From contig JAKLJX010000001.1 in the NCBI GenBank assembly GCA_023150945.1, positions 62,001 to 126,000 of the forward strand: DNA of 64,000 bases, written 5' to 3'. A program made the position numbers and the translations under genes. Each line of letters opens with the position of its first letter. The stretch's first letter is position 1. The notes under the pieces were generated by a model. That model was not told the DNA's origin and ran no database searches. It saw nothing but the letters and a program-made list of their open reading frames with translations. Source of the DNA: a bacterium (GTDB lineage: Bacteria; Zhuqueibacterota; Zhuqueibacteria; Zhuqueibacterales; Zhuqueibacteraceae). Of the stretch, positions 33,641 to 43,615 are shown in pieces.

Positions 33641-34555
33641 GTGGCATGGTTCAAGCGTGAAAGCAAGGGGTTGGTCTCGCAGCAGAAGAAGGACATGCCC
33701 GACCTGTGGGCCAAGTGTCCGGCGTGCGACGAGATCATCTACAAACCGGATCTGGAGAAGAACTTCTTTGTCTGCGCCAAATGCGGGTATCATTTTCGCG
33801 CCACCGCCCGCGCCTACCTCCGGTTTCTGTTGGATGAAGGCAGCTTCGAGGAATTCAACGCCAACATCGTGCCGGTCGACGTGCTGAAATTCAAGGGCAT
33901 CAAAAAGTACGGTGATCAGCTCAAAGAAGCCGCGCGCAAGAGCGGCGTCTTCGATGCGGTGATCACCGGCTACGGCCGGCTGGCGGGCCAGCGGCTGGTG
34001 CTGGCAGCGATGGATTTCAGCTTCATCGGCGGCAGCATGGGCTCGGTGGTGGGCGAGAAAATCGCCCTGGCCGCGGATGAATCCTTGTATCGGCGGCAGC
34101 CGCTCATCATCATCTGCGCCTCCGGCGGGGCCCGCATGATGGAAGGCGCACTCTCCCTGATGCAAATGGCCAAGACTTCCGCGCGGCTGGCGCGGCTGGC
34201 CGACGCCCGTGTGCCATTTGTTTCGATTCTCACCCACCCCACCACCGGCGGTGTGACCGCCAGTTTTGCGATGCTGGGCGATGTCATCATTGCCGAGCCG
34301 GGCGCGCTCATCGGCTTTGCCGGCCCCCGCGTGATCAAGCAAACCATCGGGCAGGATTTGCCGGAGGGCTTTCAAACCGCCGAGTTTCTGCTCAAGCACG
34401 GTTTTGTTGATTTGATTTGTCCGCGGCCCGCGCTGCGCGACAATCTCACCAAGCTGCTGCGTGTCATGGTGAATGAATCCGCGGATGAGACCAAAGACGG
34501 CGCAGTGCGCTGGGCAGAAACCAACTCCAAGCCCGCCGGCCTGCAGACCGCCTGA
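33641..34555 (+). CDS. accD: Acetyl-CoA carboxylase carboxyltransferase subunit beta
   Basis: The 304-residue protein begins at a GTG (33641) with AGGAGG six bases upstream. The N-terminal zinc ribbon has Cys26, Cys29, Cys45 and Cys48 (KCPACD, VCAKCG). The crotonase-fold body has GSMGSVVGEKI, CASGGARMMEG and the family motif TTGGVTASFAMLGD. With AccA it transfers the carboxyl from biotin to acetyl-CoA, the first committed step of fatty acid synthesis. accA is not in the window. It ends 25-residue-rich in Lys/Thr without further domains. Confidence 0.96.
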   Translation: MAWFKRESKGLVSQQKKDMPDLWAKCPACDEIIYKPDLEKNFFVCAKCGYHFRATARAYLRFLLDEGSFEEFNANIVPVDVLKFKGIKKYGDQLKEAARKSGVFDAVITGYGRLAGQRLVLAAMDFSFIGGSMGSVVGEKIALAADESLYRRQPLIIICASGGARMMEGALSLMQMAKTSARLARLADARVPFVSILTHPTTGGVTASFAMLGDVIIAEPGALIGFAGPRVIKQTIGQDLPEGFQTAEFLLKHGFVDLICPRPALRDNLTKLLRVMVNESADETKDGAVRWAETNSKPAGLQTA

Positions 34556-34610
34556 CCCCTGAGACAGTCATCGAACAAATCCAAGAGTTGCTCACCCGCC
34601 GCGACCAGGC

Positions 34611-34640
34611 CGGGTTCTCACCTGTGGAGAGGTGAACCCG
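34611..34640 (+). promoter_or_regulatory. Leader hairpin upstream of surE
   Basis: CGGGTTCTCACCT pairs with AGGTGAACCCG with a 2-nt bulge and a 6-nt loop, 35 bp before the surE ATG at 34675. It may be an attenuator or an end for accD messages; no T-run follows. Confidence 0.42.
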
Positions 34641-34674
34641 CTTCGCCATGCCGGCGCGGCCATCCGCGACGACC

Positions 34675-35439
34675 ATGAAACCTCACATTCTCCTGACCAA
34701 TGATGACGGCATCTTCGCGCCCGGCCTGTACGCCTTGTATCAGACCCTCAAGAGCATTGCCGAGGTTTCGGTGGTGGCGCCGGACAGTGAGAAAAGCGCG
34801 GTCGGCCACGCCATCACACTTTCGGATCCCCTGCGGGTTTCGAAATTCGAAAAATTCGGCGAGTTCTTCGGTCATGCCGTCAAGGGCACGCCCGCCGATT
34901 GCGTGAAAATCGCCTATTACGCGCTGCTCGCGCGCAAGCCGGATTTGGTGGTCTCCGGCATCAACTACGGTTCCAACACCGGTATCAACATCATCTACTC
35001 CGGCACGGTTTCCGCCGCCACCGAAGGCATGCTGCTCGGCATTCCCGCTATTGCCATTTCCCTCACCACCTACACGGATGCGGACTTCACCTATGCCGCC
35101 AAATTGGGTGTGCGCTTGGCGGAAAAGGTGCTGGCGCAAGGCCTGCCCAAAGATACCCTGCTGAACGTCAACGTTCCCAACGTGCCGGAAAGCGAAATCC
35201 GCGGAATCGCCATCACGCGCATGGGCAATTCGACCTACAACGACAATTATGACCGCCGCGTCGATCCGCACAATCGTGTCTACTATTGGCTCACCGGCTC
35301 CAAAATCGAGGCCAACGAAGGCATCGAGTTCGATGACGGCGCCGTGCGGCAGAATCTGGTCTCGATTACGCCGATTCACTTCGATCTCACGAACTACCCG
35401 TATCTCGAGCGCCTGCGGGAATGGAAGCTGACGGTTTGA
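34675..35439 (+). CDS. surE: 5'-nucleotidase SurE
   Basis: The 254-residue protein starts HILLTNDDGIFAPG with the metal-binding Asp10-Asp11 pair, then has the conserved APDSEKSAVGHAIT and VSGINYGSNTG blocks. Length fits the family (about 250). SurE dephosphorylates nucleoside 5'- and 3'-monophosphates and is tied to stationary-phase survival. I chose the ATG at 34675 because the nine codons before it are not family-like. Confidence 0.95.
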   Translation: MKPHILLTNDDGIFAPGLYALYQTLKSIAEVSVVAPDSEKSAVGHAITLSDPLRVSKFEKFGEFFGHAVKGTPADCVKIAYYALLARKPDLVVSGINYGSNTGINIIYSGTVSAATEGMLLGIPAIAISLTTYTDADFTYAAKLGVRLAEKVLAQGLPKDTLLNVNVPNVPESEIRGIAITRMGNSTYNDNYDRRVDPHNRVYYWLTGSKIEANEGIEFDDGAVRQNLVSITPIHFDLTNYPYLERLREWKLTV

Positions 35440-35472
35440 CGCCGGGCGCGCCTGGCGGGCGTCGTTATTTTT
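35438..35472 (+). terminator. Terminator after surE
   Basis: GACGCC (35438-35443) and GGCGTC (35458-35463) form a stem that overlaps the stop codon and is followed by GTTATTTTT. Confidence 0.7.
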
Positions 35473-35632
35473 CGCTTTGTTGCATCCGTGCAATTCGCTA
35501 TTGTATCGCCATTTCGAATACCAGCCGGCGCCCGCGCCCGTTTTCCGGCGGCAGGTGGTCGCGTCCGCCGCCGCGCACACGCAGCGCCTCTCAGGCCATT
35601 CACTCTAACCATTAACCCAAGGGAGGAAGCCA

Positions 35633-37273
35633 GTGAGCTTCAAAGAAAGTTGGGGATCACGCGTCGGTCTCGTGCTCGCGATGGCGGGCAACGCCGTTGG
35701 TCTCGGCAACTTCCTGCGCTTTCCCGCGCGCGCCGTGGACAATGGCGGCGGGGCCTTCATCATCCCCTACCTCGTTTCGTTCCTGCTGATGGGGGTTCCC
35801 CTGCTGTGGGTCGAGTGGGCGATCGGAAGACACGGCGGCAAGTACGGCCATCACAGCGCGCCCGGCATGATGGATGCCCTGGGCGGCGGCAGGTGGTGGA
35901 AGTACATCGGCGTCTTCGGCATTTTCACCAATCTGGTGGTGGCGGCTTACTACTCCTATCTGGAATCCTGGACGCTGGGCTATGTTTGGTACTCGCTCAC
36001 CGGCGCTTTTTCCGGCTTGCAGCCCGGGGAGGTGTCGGCCTTCTTCAACAACTATGTGGGCACCACCAACGGTTCGTTTTTCAACTTTCCACCGGCGGCG
36101 GTCTTTTTCTTTCTGATCACGCTCGGATTGAATGTCTGGATTCTCTCGCGCGGGCTGAGCAAAGGTGTCGAAATCGCCGCGAAGATCGGCATGCCGATGC
36201 TGATTCTGTTCGGCATTTTTCTCGCCATTCGCGCCCTCACCCTCGATGCCGGCGAGCACGGCGCCGTCAACGATGCCATCGTCGGCCTGAATTACTTGTG
36301 GACACCCCAATTTGATTCCTTGTCGAATCCGCGCGTGTGGATCGAAGCCGCCGGCCAAATCTTCTTCACCCTCTCGGTGGGCATGGGCTCGATTCACTGC
36401 TATGCCGCCTACTTGCGGGAGAAGGACGACATCGCCCTCAACGCCTCCTCCGCGGGCTGGATGAACGAGTTCGTCGAAGTGGTGCTGGGCGGTTCCATCG
36501 TCATTCCGATCGCGGTGGCCTACTTCAGCATGGAATGGATTCAAACGCCCGGCAATGTCGGTTTGACCATGGCCTTCCGCACCATGCCCAATCTTTTCCA
36601 AAACTGGGGCCCGTTCTTCGCAGCGCTCTCCGGGCTGGCCTGGTTTGGCCTGCTGTTCTTCGCCGGCATCACCAGTTCGCTGGCCATGGGCCAGCCGGTG
36701 ATGGCGTTCATGCAGGACGAATTCAAGTACACGCGCAAACGTTCCGCACTGGTTTTCGGCTTCCTCACCTTCCTGCTCGCGCTGCCGACGATCTTCTTCT
36801 TCGGCTATGGCGCGTTCGGCGAATATGATGACTGGGTCGGCAGCTACTCGCTCGTCATTTTCGCGATGTTCGAGATCATCGCCTTTGCCTGGGTATTCGG
36901 CATCGACAAGGGGTGGGCGGAGATCAACCGCGGTGCCGACATCAAAGTGCCGCTGTTTTTCAAATTCGTCATCAAGTACATCACGCCCGTCTTCATCACC
37001 GCGGTGTTCGTCGGCTCATTGGTCAGCCCGGCCGGCGGTGATTGGGCGGCTGCGTTCGGCAAACTCTTCCAGGGCGAAGGCTGGCCGCTGGATGCCGGCA
37101 GCCTGCTCGGCAAAATCCTGCATGTTGGCTTTGAAGATACCAGTTGGTTCAAAGACGGCGAGCCGACCCGCGTCTTCATCGTCGATATGACCCGCACGCT
37201 GCTGCTCATCGTCTTTGCCGGCATCGCGCTGGCGGTACGCCACGCCTGGCAGCGCCGCGCCCGGAACGCATAA
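35633..37273 (+). CDS. Neurotransmitter:sodium symporter (NSS) family amino acid transporter
   Basis: The 546-residue protein starts at a GTG with GGGAGGAAG upstream. The first helix carries the NSS signature SRVGLVLAMAGNAVGLGNFLRFP with the sodium-binding and unwound Gly/Asn residues (quoted in full only in part here: AGNAVGLGNFLRFP). About 12-13 membrane helices follow, and the tail has a long extra C-terminal segment. The gene is directly followed by a 35-residue MetS-like gene, which pairs with NSS transporters of the MetP type that import methionine and alanine. The substrate remains a guess. Confidence 0.92.
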   Translation: MSFKESWGSRVGLVLAMAGNAVGLGNFLRFPARAVDNGGGAFIIPYLVSFLLMGVPLLWVEWAIGRHGGKYGHHSAPGMMDALGGGRWWKYIGVFGIFTNLVVAAYYSYLESWTLGYVWYSLTGAFSGLQPGEVSAFFNNYVGTTNGSFFNFPPAAVFFFLITLGLNVWILSRGLSKGVEIAAKIGMPMLILFGIFLAIRALTLDAGEHGAVNDAIVGLNYLWTPQFDSLSNPRVWIEAAGQIFFTLSVGMGSIHCYAAYLREKDDIALNASSAGWMNEFVEVVLGGSIVIPIAVAYFSMEWIQTPGNVGLTMAFRTMPNLFQNWGPFFAALSGLAWFGLLFFAGITSSLAMGQPVMAFMQDEFKYTRKRSALVFGFLTFLLALPTIFFFGYGAFGEYDDWVGSYSLVIFAMFEIIAFAWVFGIDKGWAEINRGADIKVPLFFKFVIKYITPVFITAVFVGSLVSPAGGDWAAAFGKLFQGEGWPLDAGSLLGKILHVGFEDTSWFKDGEPTRVFIVDMTRTLLLIVFAGIALAVRHAWQRRARNA

Positions 37274-37285
37274 GGAGCCACGGCC

Positions 37286-37393
37286 ATGTCAACTCTCGGT
37301 TTGATCACGATGCTGGCCGCCTGGACCATCATCGGTTTCATCACGATTCGCTTCTTCATCAAAGTGCTGACCACGCCGCAGCGCAAAGACTGA
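37286..37393 (+). CDS. MetS-like small subunit of the NSS transporter (35 residues)
   Basis: This very short gene, easily missed, encodes MSTLGLITMLAAWTIIGFIT followed by a short basic helix end (IRFFIKVLTTPQRKD). It is a single membrane helix with a basic tail, the pattern of the MetS family (methionine/alanine importer small subunit). TAAGGAGCC lies 8 bases before the ATG, and the gap from the NSS stop codon is 12 bp, so it is surely cotranslated. In Corynebacterium the MetS partner is needed for transport. Confidence 0.88.
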   Translation: MSTLGLITMLAAWTIIGFITIRFFIKVLTTPQRKD

Positions 37394-37409
37394 GGCCGGA
37401 AAGGCGGCG

Positions 37410-37450
37410 CAAACCACGATCGGCTGGTGCCGGTCGTGGTTTGCCGTTTT
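37410..37450 (+). terminator. Terminator after the NSS-MetS pair
   Basis: A 15-bp stem with one G-U pair, CAAACCACGATCGGC (37410-37424) and GCCGGTCGTGGTTTG (37429-37443), has a TGGT loop and is followed by CCGTTTT. Confidence 0.85.
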
Positions 37451-37554
37451 CCCGTAACCGCCATGCCGGTTTCGAGCCGGCCGGAACGCGATGCTGCGCA
37501 TGTGAATTTTCACGAGATGATCACCGGCTTTGCGCATGTGTTTGGAAATGAAAA

Positions 37555-39360
37555 ATGAATGCTCTCCCCATCATTCTGCTCGCGCTCGGCATGTACGCCA
37601 TTGCCTACCGTTACTACAGCGCCTTCATTGCAGCCAAGATTCTCACGCTTGACGATCAACGCCTTACTCCCGCCCATCGCCTGTCCGACGGGCAGAATTA
37701 TGTTCCCACCAACAAATGGGTTTTGTTCGGCCATCATTTCGCGGCGATTACCGGCGCCGGCCCGCTCATCGGTCCGGTGTTGGCCGCGCAGTTTGGCTTT
37801 CTGCCCGGCTTGCTTTGGCTGGTGATCGGCGTGTGCCTGGGCGGCGCCGTGCATGATTTCATCATTCTCGCTTCTTCGGTGCGCCACGATGGCAAATCCC
37901 TGGCGGAGATGGCGCGCACGGAAATCGGCTCGGTCACCGGCATCGTGACCGCCATCGCCATTCTCTTCATCATCATCATGGCGCTCGCCGGCCTCGGCCT
38001 GGCCGTGGTCAATGCGCTGCACGACAGCGCGTGGGGCACGTTCACCATTGCCACGACCATCCCGATCGCGCTGCTGATGGGGCTTTACATGTACCGTCTG
38101 CGCAAGGGCAAAATCGCGGAGGCCTCCGCCATCGGCGTGGTACTGCTCATTTTGGCGGTGGTGGCGGGCCGCTACGTGTCCGATTCCTCGCTGGCCTCGT
38201 TCTTCGCGCTGCCCAAGAATGAAATCACGCTCGCGATTGCCGTCTACGGCTTCATCGCCTCCATTTTGCCGGTGTGGATGCTGCTCTGCCCGCGTGACTA
38301 TCTGAGTTCTTACATGAAAATCGGCACCATCGCCTTTCTGGTGATCGGCATCTTCGTGGTGCATCCGGATTTGAAAATGCCGGCGCTCACCTCTTTCATC
38401 GCCGGCGGCGGCCCCATCGTGCCGGGCAAGCTTTATCCCTTTGTGTTCATCACCATCGCCTGCGGCGCGATTTCCGGCTTTCACGCGCTGATCGGCTCCG
38501 GTACGACCCCGAAAATGCTGGACCAGGAGTCGCACGCGCGCCCGATCGGCTATGGGGCGATGTTGATCGAAAGCCTGGTGGGCGTGACCGCGCTGATCGC
38601 CGCCAGCGCCCTGCATCCCGGCGATTACTTCGCGATCAATGTGCCGGTGGAAAAATTTGCCAGCCTGGGCATGAGCGTGGTGAATCTGCCCGAGCTTGAG
38701 CAGCAGGTGGGCGAGGCGGTGGCTGGCCGCACCGGCGGCGCCGTGTCACTGGCCGTGGGCATGGCGCAAATCTTCACCGCGCTGCCTGGAATGAAAAATC
38801 TGATGGCATACTGGTATCACTTTGCCATCATGTTCGAGGCGCTGTTCATTCTCACCACCATCGACACCGGCACGCGCGTGGCCCGCTTTCTGGTGCAGGA
38901 GTTTTTCGGCAAATTCTACAAACCCCTCGAACGCGCCGACTGGATGCCGGGCACGATCCTTTCCAGCGCGCTGGTCTGTGCCGCGTGGGCCTACTTCATC
39001 TTCACCGGCAGCATCAGTCAAATCTGGCCGATGTTTGGCGTGGCGAATCAACTGCTGGCGGCCATTGCCCTGGCCGTGGGCACCACCATGATCATCAACG
39101 CCGGCCGCGCGCGTTACGCCTGGGCCACCATCGTGCCGCTGGCCTTCGTCGGCGCGACGACGCTGGTGGCGGGCTGGCAAAGCATCACCGACAACTTTTG
39201 GCCACTGACCCGCACGCCGGCGCTGGCCTGGCAGGGCTATGTTGATTCGGCCTTGACCGCCATCATCATGCTGTGCGCCGTTGTGGTTTTCGCCAGTTCC
39301 CTGTGGCGCTGGTTGCGCGTTCTGCGCCGTCCCGGCACGGTGGCGCGGACACCGGCGTAG
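37555..39360 (+). CDS. cstA: Carbon starvation protein CstA family transporter
   Basis: The 601-residue membrane protein has the CstA hallmarks: an N-terminal segment with [21 protein letters not shown], then [26 protein letters not shown] and [21 protein letters not shown]. About 15-16 membrane helices are predicted. CstA and YjiY/BtsT import pyruvate and peptides when carbon is scarce. This version is shorter than E. coli CstA (701 residues), as in many non-enteric CstA proteins. It lies between the NSS transporter and two anion permeases. Confidence 0.94.
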   Translation: MNALPIILLALGMYAIAYRYYSAFIAAKILTLDDQRLTPAHRLSDGQNYVPTNKWVLFGHHFAAITGAGPLIGPVLAAQFGFLPGLLWLVIGVCLGGAVHDFIILASSVRHDGKSLAEMARTEIGSVTGIVTAIAILFIIIMALAGLGLAVVNALHDSAWGTFTIATTIPIALLMGLYMYRLRKGKIAEASAIGVVLLILAVVAGRYVSDSSLASFFALPKNEITLAIAVYGFIASILPVWMLLCPRDYLSSYMKIGTIAFLVIGIFVVHPDLKMPALTSFIAGGGPIVPGKLYPFVFITIACGAISGFHALIGSGTTPKMLDQESHARPIGYGAMLIESLVGVTALIAASALHPGDYFAINVPVEKFASLGMSVVNLPELEQQVGEAVAGRTGGAVSLAVGMAQIFTALPGMKNLMAYWYHFAIMFEALFILTTIDTGTRVARFLVQEFFGKFYKPLERADWMPGTILSSALVCAAWAYFIFTGSISQIWPMFGVANQLLAAIALAVGTTMIINAGRARYAWATIVPLAFVGATTLVAGWQSITDNFWPLTRTPALAWQGYVDSALTAIIMLCAVVVFASSLWRWLRVLRRPGTVARTPA

Positions 39361-39429
39361 GCGCCGCGCTGCCGCCCTCGCTTCTGAGGTTGCTTCACGA
39401 TCCCATTCCCGCTGCGTTGAAAGGTCTGC

Positions 39430-40689
39430 ATGTCTTATCTGTTTCTCTTTCTCACCGGTTTTCTCATTTCGCGCGTGAGCGTGCGCTATCATCTGGTCGA
39501 GCGCTTTTTTGCCCGGCTGTTCAAGGCGCGCAGCGATTCTTTCAAACAATTCCTGCTGTATCTGCTGATCGCCTCCGCGGTGGTGTCGATGTTCACGCCC
39601 AATTTTATCGCCGCGCTCACCCTGCTGCCCATGCTCAACACGCTGGCGGAGAGTTTCGAGAAGCAGCACCACCCGCGGCTGGCGCGGCGGCTGACCACGA
39701 TCATGGTCTGCGTGGTGATGTATGGCTGCAACATCGGTGGCATGGGCTCGTTGGTCGGCAGTCCGGCCAATGCGCTCATGCTCGGCGCACTGGAGCTGTT
39801 CAAAGTGGCCGGCCGCGAAAAGATCAACTTCCTTTCCTGGTTTGGGTGGAGCCTGCCGCTGGTCGGCATCATGATTGCCTTGGCGTGGGCACAGAGCGTG
39901 TATTTGTTCGTGCCGAAAGCGCAGCGCAATGAAGGCATTGATATCCCGGAGTTCCGCGTCCGGCCCGCGCACGCCGAGCGCATACGCTTCGCCTGGCTGG
40001 CCATTGCCACTTGGTTCGGATTTTGGGCGTTGCATTCGATCTTGCAGATCATGCTGCCCGTCTCCGGCTGGAGCTTCACCATCGCGAATTTCGAGCTTGG
40101 GTGGAACTTGTGGGACAAGCTCGCGGCGATTTTTGGTGTGGCGTTCCTCGTGCTGCTGTTCGCCCCGCTGTTTCGCAATCACAAACCGCAGCGCGAGCCG
40201 CTGTTGCGCCTGGCCGACATCTTCAATGAACTGCCGATCCGCGCCTTCGCCTTCGTTGCCGCCATCCTCGCGATCAGCGGCCTATTGATCTACCTCAAAG
40301 TGCCGGAATGGCTGGGCCAGCATCTGGTAAAACTCATTCCGCCGGATTTGCCGCCGTTCGCTTTGTATTTCTTCCTCTGCTTCATCACCACCATGGCGAC
40401 CGAGGCGCTGAGCAACACCACGGTGGCCGTGGTGCTTTTTCCTTTGGTGTATAATTTGGCTTTGAGCTTGGGGCTGGAGCCGCTGGTCGCGCTCATGGCC
40501 ATTGGTTTGGCTTCCACCAATGCCTTCATGTTGCCGCTCGGCACGCCGGTCAACGCGCTGCTGTATGGCGGCGTGAAAGATGTCTCGCTGCGGGTGATGG
40601 CGGCCGCCGGCTTGATGCTGAATCTCCTGAGCGCGTTTTGGCTGGCCGGCTTTCTGGAGTATGTGATCCCGTGGTATTACGGCTTGTGA
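39430..40689 (+). CDS. SLC13/DASS family anion permease (first)
   Basis: The 419-residue protein has about 10-11 membrane helices and two substrate-site hairpins typical of divalent anion:sodium symporters: NIGGMGSLVGSPANALML and TEALSNTTVAVVLFP, the latter a form of the SNT motif. A shorter-than-usual N-terminus suggests a minimal form. Typical substrates are C4-dicarboxylates, citrate or sulfate. AAAGGTCTGC precedes the ATG. A second member of the same family follows 88 bp downstream. Confidence 0.85.
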   Translation: MSYLFLFLTGFLISRVSVRYHLVERFFARLFKARSDSFKQFLLYLLIASAVVSMFTPNFIAALTLLPMLNTLAESFEKQHHPRLARRLTTIMVCVVMYGCNIGGMGSLVGSPANALMLGALELFKVAGREKINFLSWFGWSLPLVGIMIALAWAQSVYLFVPKAQRNEGIDIPEFRVRPAHAERIRFAWLAIATWFGFWALHSILQIMLPVSGWSFTIANFELGWNLWDKLAAIFGVAFLVLLFAPLFRNHKPQREPLLRLADIFNELPIRAFAFVAAILAISGLLIYLKVPEWLGQHLVKLIPPDLPPFALYFFLCFITTMATEALSNTTVAVVLFPLVYNLALSLGLEPLVALMAIGLASTNAFMLPLGTPVNALLYGGVKDVSLRVMAAAGLMLNLLSAFWLAGFLEYVIPWYYGL

Positions 40690-40777
40690 ACAACGGTGCG
40701 CGGCGGCCAGTGCAGCGTTGTGCTGTTGGCAGGCGGGCCAAAGGCCGGCAACTCGATGCAAGGGTAGCGGAAGCGGC

Positions 40778-42205
40778 ATGAAACCCATTCCCATTGACTC
40801 GCCCGGGAGTGCCTGGGCCAGGCGGCTCTACCGGCCGGCGGTGTTCGCGCTGGCGGCGCTGGCCTATTGGCTGATTTCCTCCCTGCCGGTGCCGGAGAAT
40901 TTGCAGCCGCAGGCATTGCAAGCCGTCGGCATCTTCGCAGTCTGCATTCTCTTCTACGTCACCAACGTCATTCCTTTGATGATCACCAGCCTGCTCGCGG
41001 TGATCTTGTTCCCGCTCGCCGGCGTGCTCGATTCCAAAACCACCTTCGCGCTGTTCGGCAATCAGGTGGTGTTTTTCATTCTCGGCGCGTTCATTCTGGC
41101 CTCGCCTTTCATGCGCAGCGGCTTGTCGCGCCGGATCGCGCTGGCAGTGCTGCAGCGGTTCGGCACGTCGCCGCGCCGCCTGCTGTTCGGTGTGCTCGCC
41201 TTTCCGGCGTTTCTGTCTTGTTGGATGTCGGAGCATGCCGTCGCCGCCATGATGTTTCCCATCGTGCTGGAAATCAGTGATTGCTTGAAACTGCCGCCGC
41301 AGACCAGCCGTTTCGGCAAGGCGCTTTTCTTGGCGATGGCGGCCGGTTGCATCATCGGCGGCATCACCACGTTTTTGGGCGGTGGCCGTGCGCCGCTGGC
41401 CATCGGCATCTTGAAAGAGTCCACCGGAATGACGGTGGATTTCCTGCCCTGGGCAATGGCCGCGCTGCCCACTACGGTGATGCTGTTGTTGACTTCCTAC
41501 TATGTTTTGGTTCTATTCTACCCGCTGGATGTGCAGAGCGTCGAGCAAGTGCAGGAGATGCTGGCACACCGCCGCCAGGAGCTCGGCCCGGTGAAGACCC
41601 GCGAGCTGATGGTCGGCCTGCTGTTGCTGGCGACCATCCTGTGCTGGATGACGCTGGGCCGCGAATTCGGCCTCGCCAACATTGCCATTATCGCCGTGGT
41701 GCTGGCCTTCGTCTTCAAATTGACGGAATGGCGGGAGGTGGAGGAGGACGTCAACTGGGGCATCTTCCTGATGTATGGCGGCGCGATTTGTTTGGGCTAT
41801 GCCATGGAAAAAACCGGCGGCGCCGCCTGGCTGGCCCAACACACGCTCGGCAATTTCGTGCATTCGCCGGTGATGTTGATCGGCGCAATTTCGCTGTTCT
41901 CGATCGTGCTCACCGAAGCCATCAGCAATTCCGCGGTGGTCGCGCTGTTCATGCCGGTGGCCATGAGTATGGGCCGCGATCTCGGCATTGATCCGCGCGT
42001 GATGACGATGGTGGTCGCCATTCCCAGCGGGCTGGCTTTCATGCTGCCCATGGGCACGCCCGCCACCGCCATTGCCTTTTCTTCGGGATTCCTGAGCATG
42101 CGCGACACCTTTCGCACCGGCCTGGTGCTCAACCTCGCGGGATGGATTGTCTTCAATCTCTCCATCTATCTCGTGTGGCCGGTCCTGGGGTTTCGCGTGC
42201 TTTGA
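40778..42205 (+). CDS. SLC13/DASS family anion permease (second)
   Basis: The 475-residue protein has about 12 membrane helices, with IIGGITTFLGGGRAPLAI and TEAISNSAVVALFMPVAMSMG as the two family hairpins. The second Asn-containing motif is SNS instead of SNT, which may alter the sodium site. The two DASS genes are tandem but quite diverged, so they may differ in substrate. I chose the ATG at 40778; the family-like sequence starts soon after it. The 3' end is 29 bp before an NtrC-type regulator gene, which could control the transport block. Confidence 0.87.
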   Translation: MKPIPIDSPGSAWARRLYRPAVFALAALAYWLISSLPVPENLQPQALQAVGIFAVCILFYVTNVIPLMITSLLAVILFPLAGVLDSKTTFALFGNQVVFFILGAFILASPFMRSGLSRRIALAVLQRFGTSPRRLLFGVLAFPAFLSCWMSEHAVAAMMFPIVLEISDCLKLPPQTSRFGKALFLAMAAGCIIGGITTFLGGGRAPLAIGILKESTGMTVDFLPWAMAALPTTVMLLLTSYYVLVLFYPLDVQSVEQVQEMLAHRRQELGPVKTRELMVGLLLLATILCWMTLGREFGLANIAIIAVVLAFVFKLTEWREVEEDVNWGIFLMYGGAICLGYAMEKTGGAAWLAQHTLGNFVHSPVMLIGAISLFSIVLTEAISNSAVVALFMPVAMSMGRDLGIDPRVMTMVVAIPSGLAFMLPMGTPATAIAFSSGFLSMRDTFRTGLVLNLAGWIVFNLSIYLVWPVLGFRVL

Positions 42206-42234
42206 ACGATGCAAACTGTTGCGAACAAACGATC

Positions 42235-43590
42235 ATGAGTGCTGCACACCTCCTCGTTGTCGATGATGAGCCCAATCTTCGCCGCTCCCTCGAGATGATT
42301 TTGCAGAGCGCCGGCTATGGCGTGACGCTGGCGGCCTCGGCCGCCGAAGCGGAAAAGCATCTGGCCGAACGGCCGTTCGATCTCATGCTGCTCGACCTCG
42401 TCATGCCGGAGACCGACGGCCTGCAGTTCCTGCACGCGCTCAAGGACCTGCCACACCGGCCGGTGGTAGTGATGATTTCTGGCAACGCCACGATTCCCAA
42501 CGCCGTGGCCGCCACGCGCGCGGGCGCGTATGATTTCATCGAAAAGCCGATCGCGAAAGAGAAGCTGTTGCTCACGGTCAAAAACGCGCTGGCGCAGCAC
42601 CGGCTCGCCGAGGAGAATGCGCGCTTGCGCCGCGAACTCGCTGCCGGCTTCGCAATGTTGGGCGACAGTCCCGCCCTGCAGAGGGTGCGCGAGCAAATCA
42701 TGCGGGTGGCGCCGGCCACCACGCGCGTGCTCATTCTCGGGGAGAGCGGCACCGGCAAAGAACTGGCCGCGCGCGCCCTTCACGAAGCGAGTGAGCGCAG
42801 CCGCGCCGCCTTCGTCAAGGTCAACTGTGCGGCGATCCCCGAGGATTTGATCGAGAGCGAATTGTTCGGCCATGAAAAGGGCGCTTTCACCGGCGCCACG
42901 ACGCCGCGCGAAGGCAAATTCGAACTCGCTGATCGCGGCACGTTGTTCCTGGATGAAGTGGGCGACATGAGCCTGAAAGTGCAGGCCAAGGTGTTGCGGG
43001 TTTTGCAGGAAGGGGAATTCGAGCGGGTGGGTGGTTCACAAACGCGGCGCGTTGACGTGCGGGTGATTGCCGCCACCAACAAGAATCTCGAGGAGGAAGC
43101 GCGGCGCGGCCGGTTTCGCGAGGATTTGTGGTATCGCTTGAACGTGGTGCCGATATTGATGCCGCCACTGCGCGAACGGCGCGGGGACATTCCCCTGCTG
43201 ATTGCGCACTTTGTCGCGCGTTTCTGCCAGGAGAATGGTTTCAAACTCAAGTATATCGCGCCGGAGGCCGTCGCCAAACTGACACAATACGCCTGGCCCG
43301 GCAACATCCGCGAGCTGAAGAATGCGATCGAGCGGCTGGTGATCATGACACCGCACGAGACCATCACGCCGGCAGATTTGCCGCTCGCGCTGCAAACGCC
43401 GCACGGCGGCTCGCGGCCGGCGGTGCCGCTCGGCACCTCGCTGGAAGAGGTACGCAAGCAGGCCGAGCGCGACTACATCCTGGCCTGCCTGCAATCGGTC
43501 GAAGGCAATGTCACGCGCGCCGCTCAATTGCTGGGCCTGGAACGCAGCCATCTCTACAAAAAAATGAAAGCGTTGGGTTTGCAGATTTGA
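42235..43590 (+). CDS. NtrC-family response regulator (receiver, sigma-54 AAA+, Fis-type HTH)
   Basis: The 451-residue protein has a receiver domain (phospho-acceptor Asp54 in LMLLDLVMPE, acidic pair at 10-11), an AAA+ sigma-54 activation domain with Walker A GESGTGKE and the sigma-54-contact loop GAFTGA (216-221), and a C-terminal Fis-type helix-turn-helix (NVTRAAQLLGLERSHLYKKM). It activates sigma-54 promoters on phosphorylation. No histidine kinase is adjacent. The gene starts 29 bp after the second DASS permease gene, so readthrough is likely. Confidence 0.94.
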   Translation: MSAAHLLVVDDEPNLRRSLEMILQSAGYGVTLAASAAEAEKHLAERPFDLMLLDLVMPETDGLQFLHALKDLPHRPVVVMISGNATIPNAVAATRAGAYDFIEKPIAKEKLLLTVKNALAQHRLAEENARLRRELAAGFAMLGDSPALQRVREQIMRVAPATTRVLILGESGTGKELAARALHEASERSRAAFVKVNCAAIPEDLIESELFGHEKGAFTGATTPREGKFELADRGTLFLDEVGDMSLKVQAKVLRVLQEGEFERVGGSQTRRVDVRVIAATNKNLEEEARRGRFREDLWYRLNVVPILMPPLRERRGDIPLLIAHFVARFCQENGFKLKYIAPEAVAKLTQYAWPGNIRELKNAIERLVIMTPHETITPADLPLALQTPHGGSRPAVPLGTSLEEVRKQAERDYILACLQSVEGNVTRAAQLLGLERSHLYKKMKALGLQI

Positions 43591-43615
43591 CCTTCTTACA
43601 ATTTTGTTGTTGCAG

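Noticed and set aside
34552-34635. 27-codon frame between accD and surE (LTPETV to SPVER)
   Set aside because: It reads smoothly but has no ATG, GTG or TTG start and no ribosome site, and it overlaps the accD end.
38746-40182. 478-codon minus-strand frame over cstA and the first DASS gene
   Set aside because: It spans two membrane-protein genes on the other strand; its composition (Arg, His, Gln, Gly) is that of an antisense reading.
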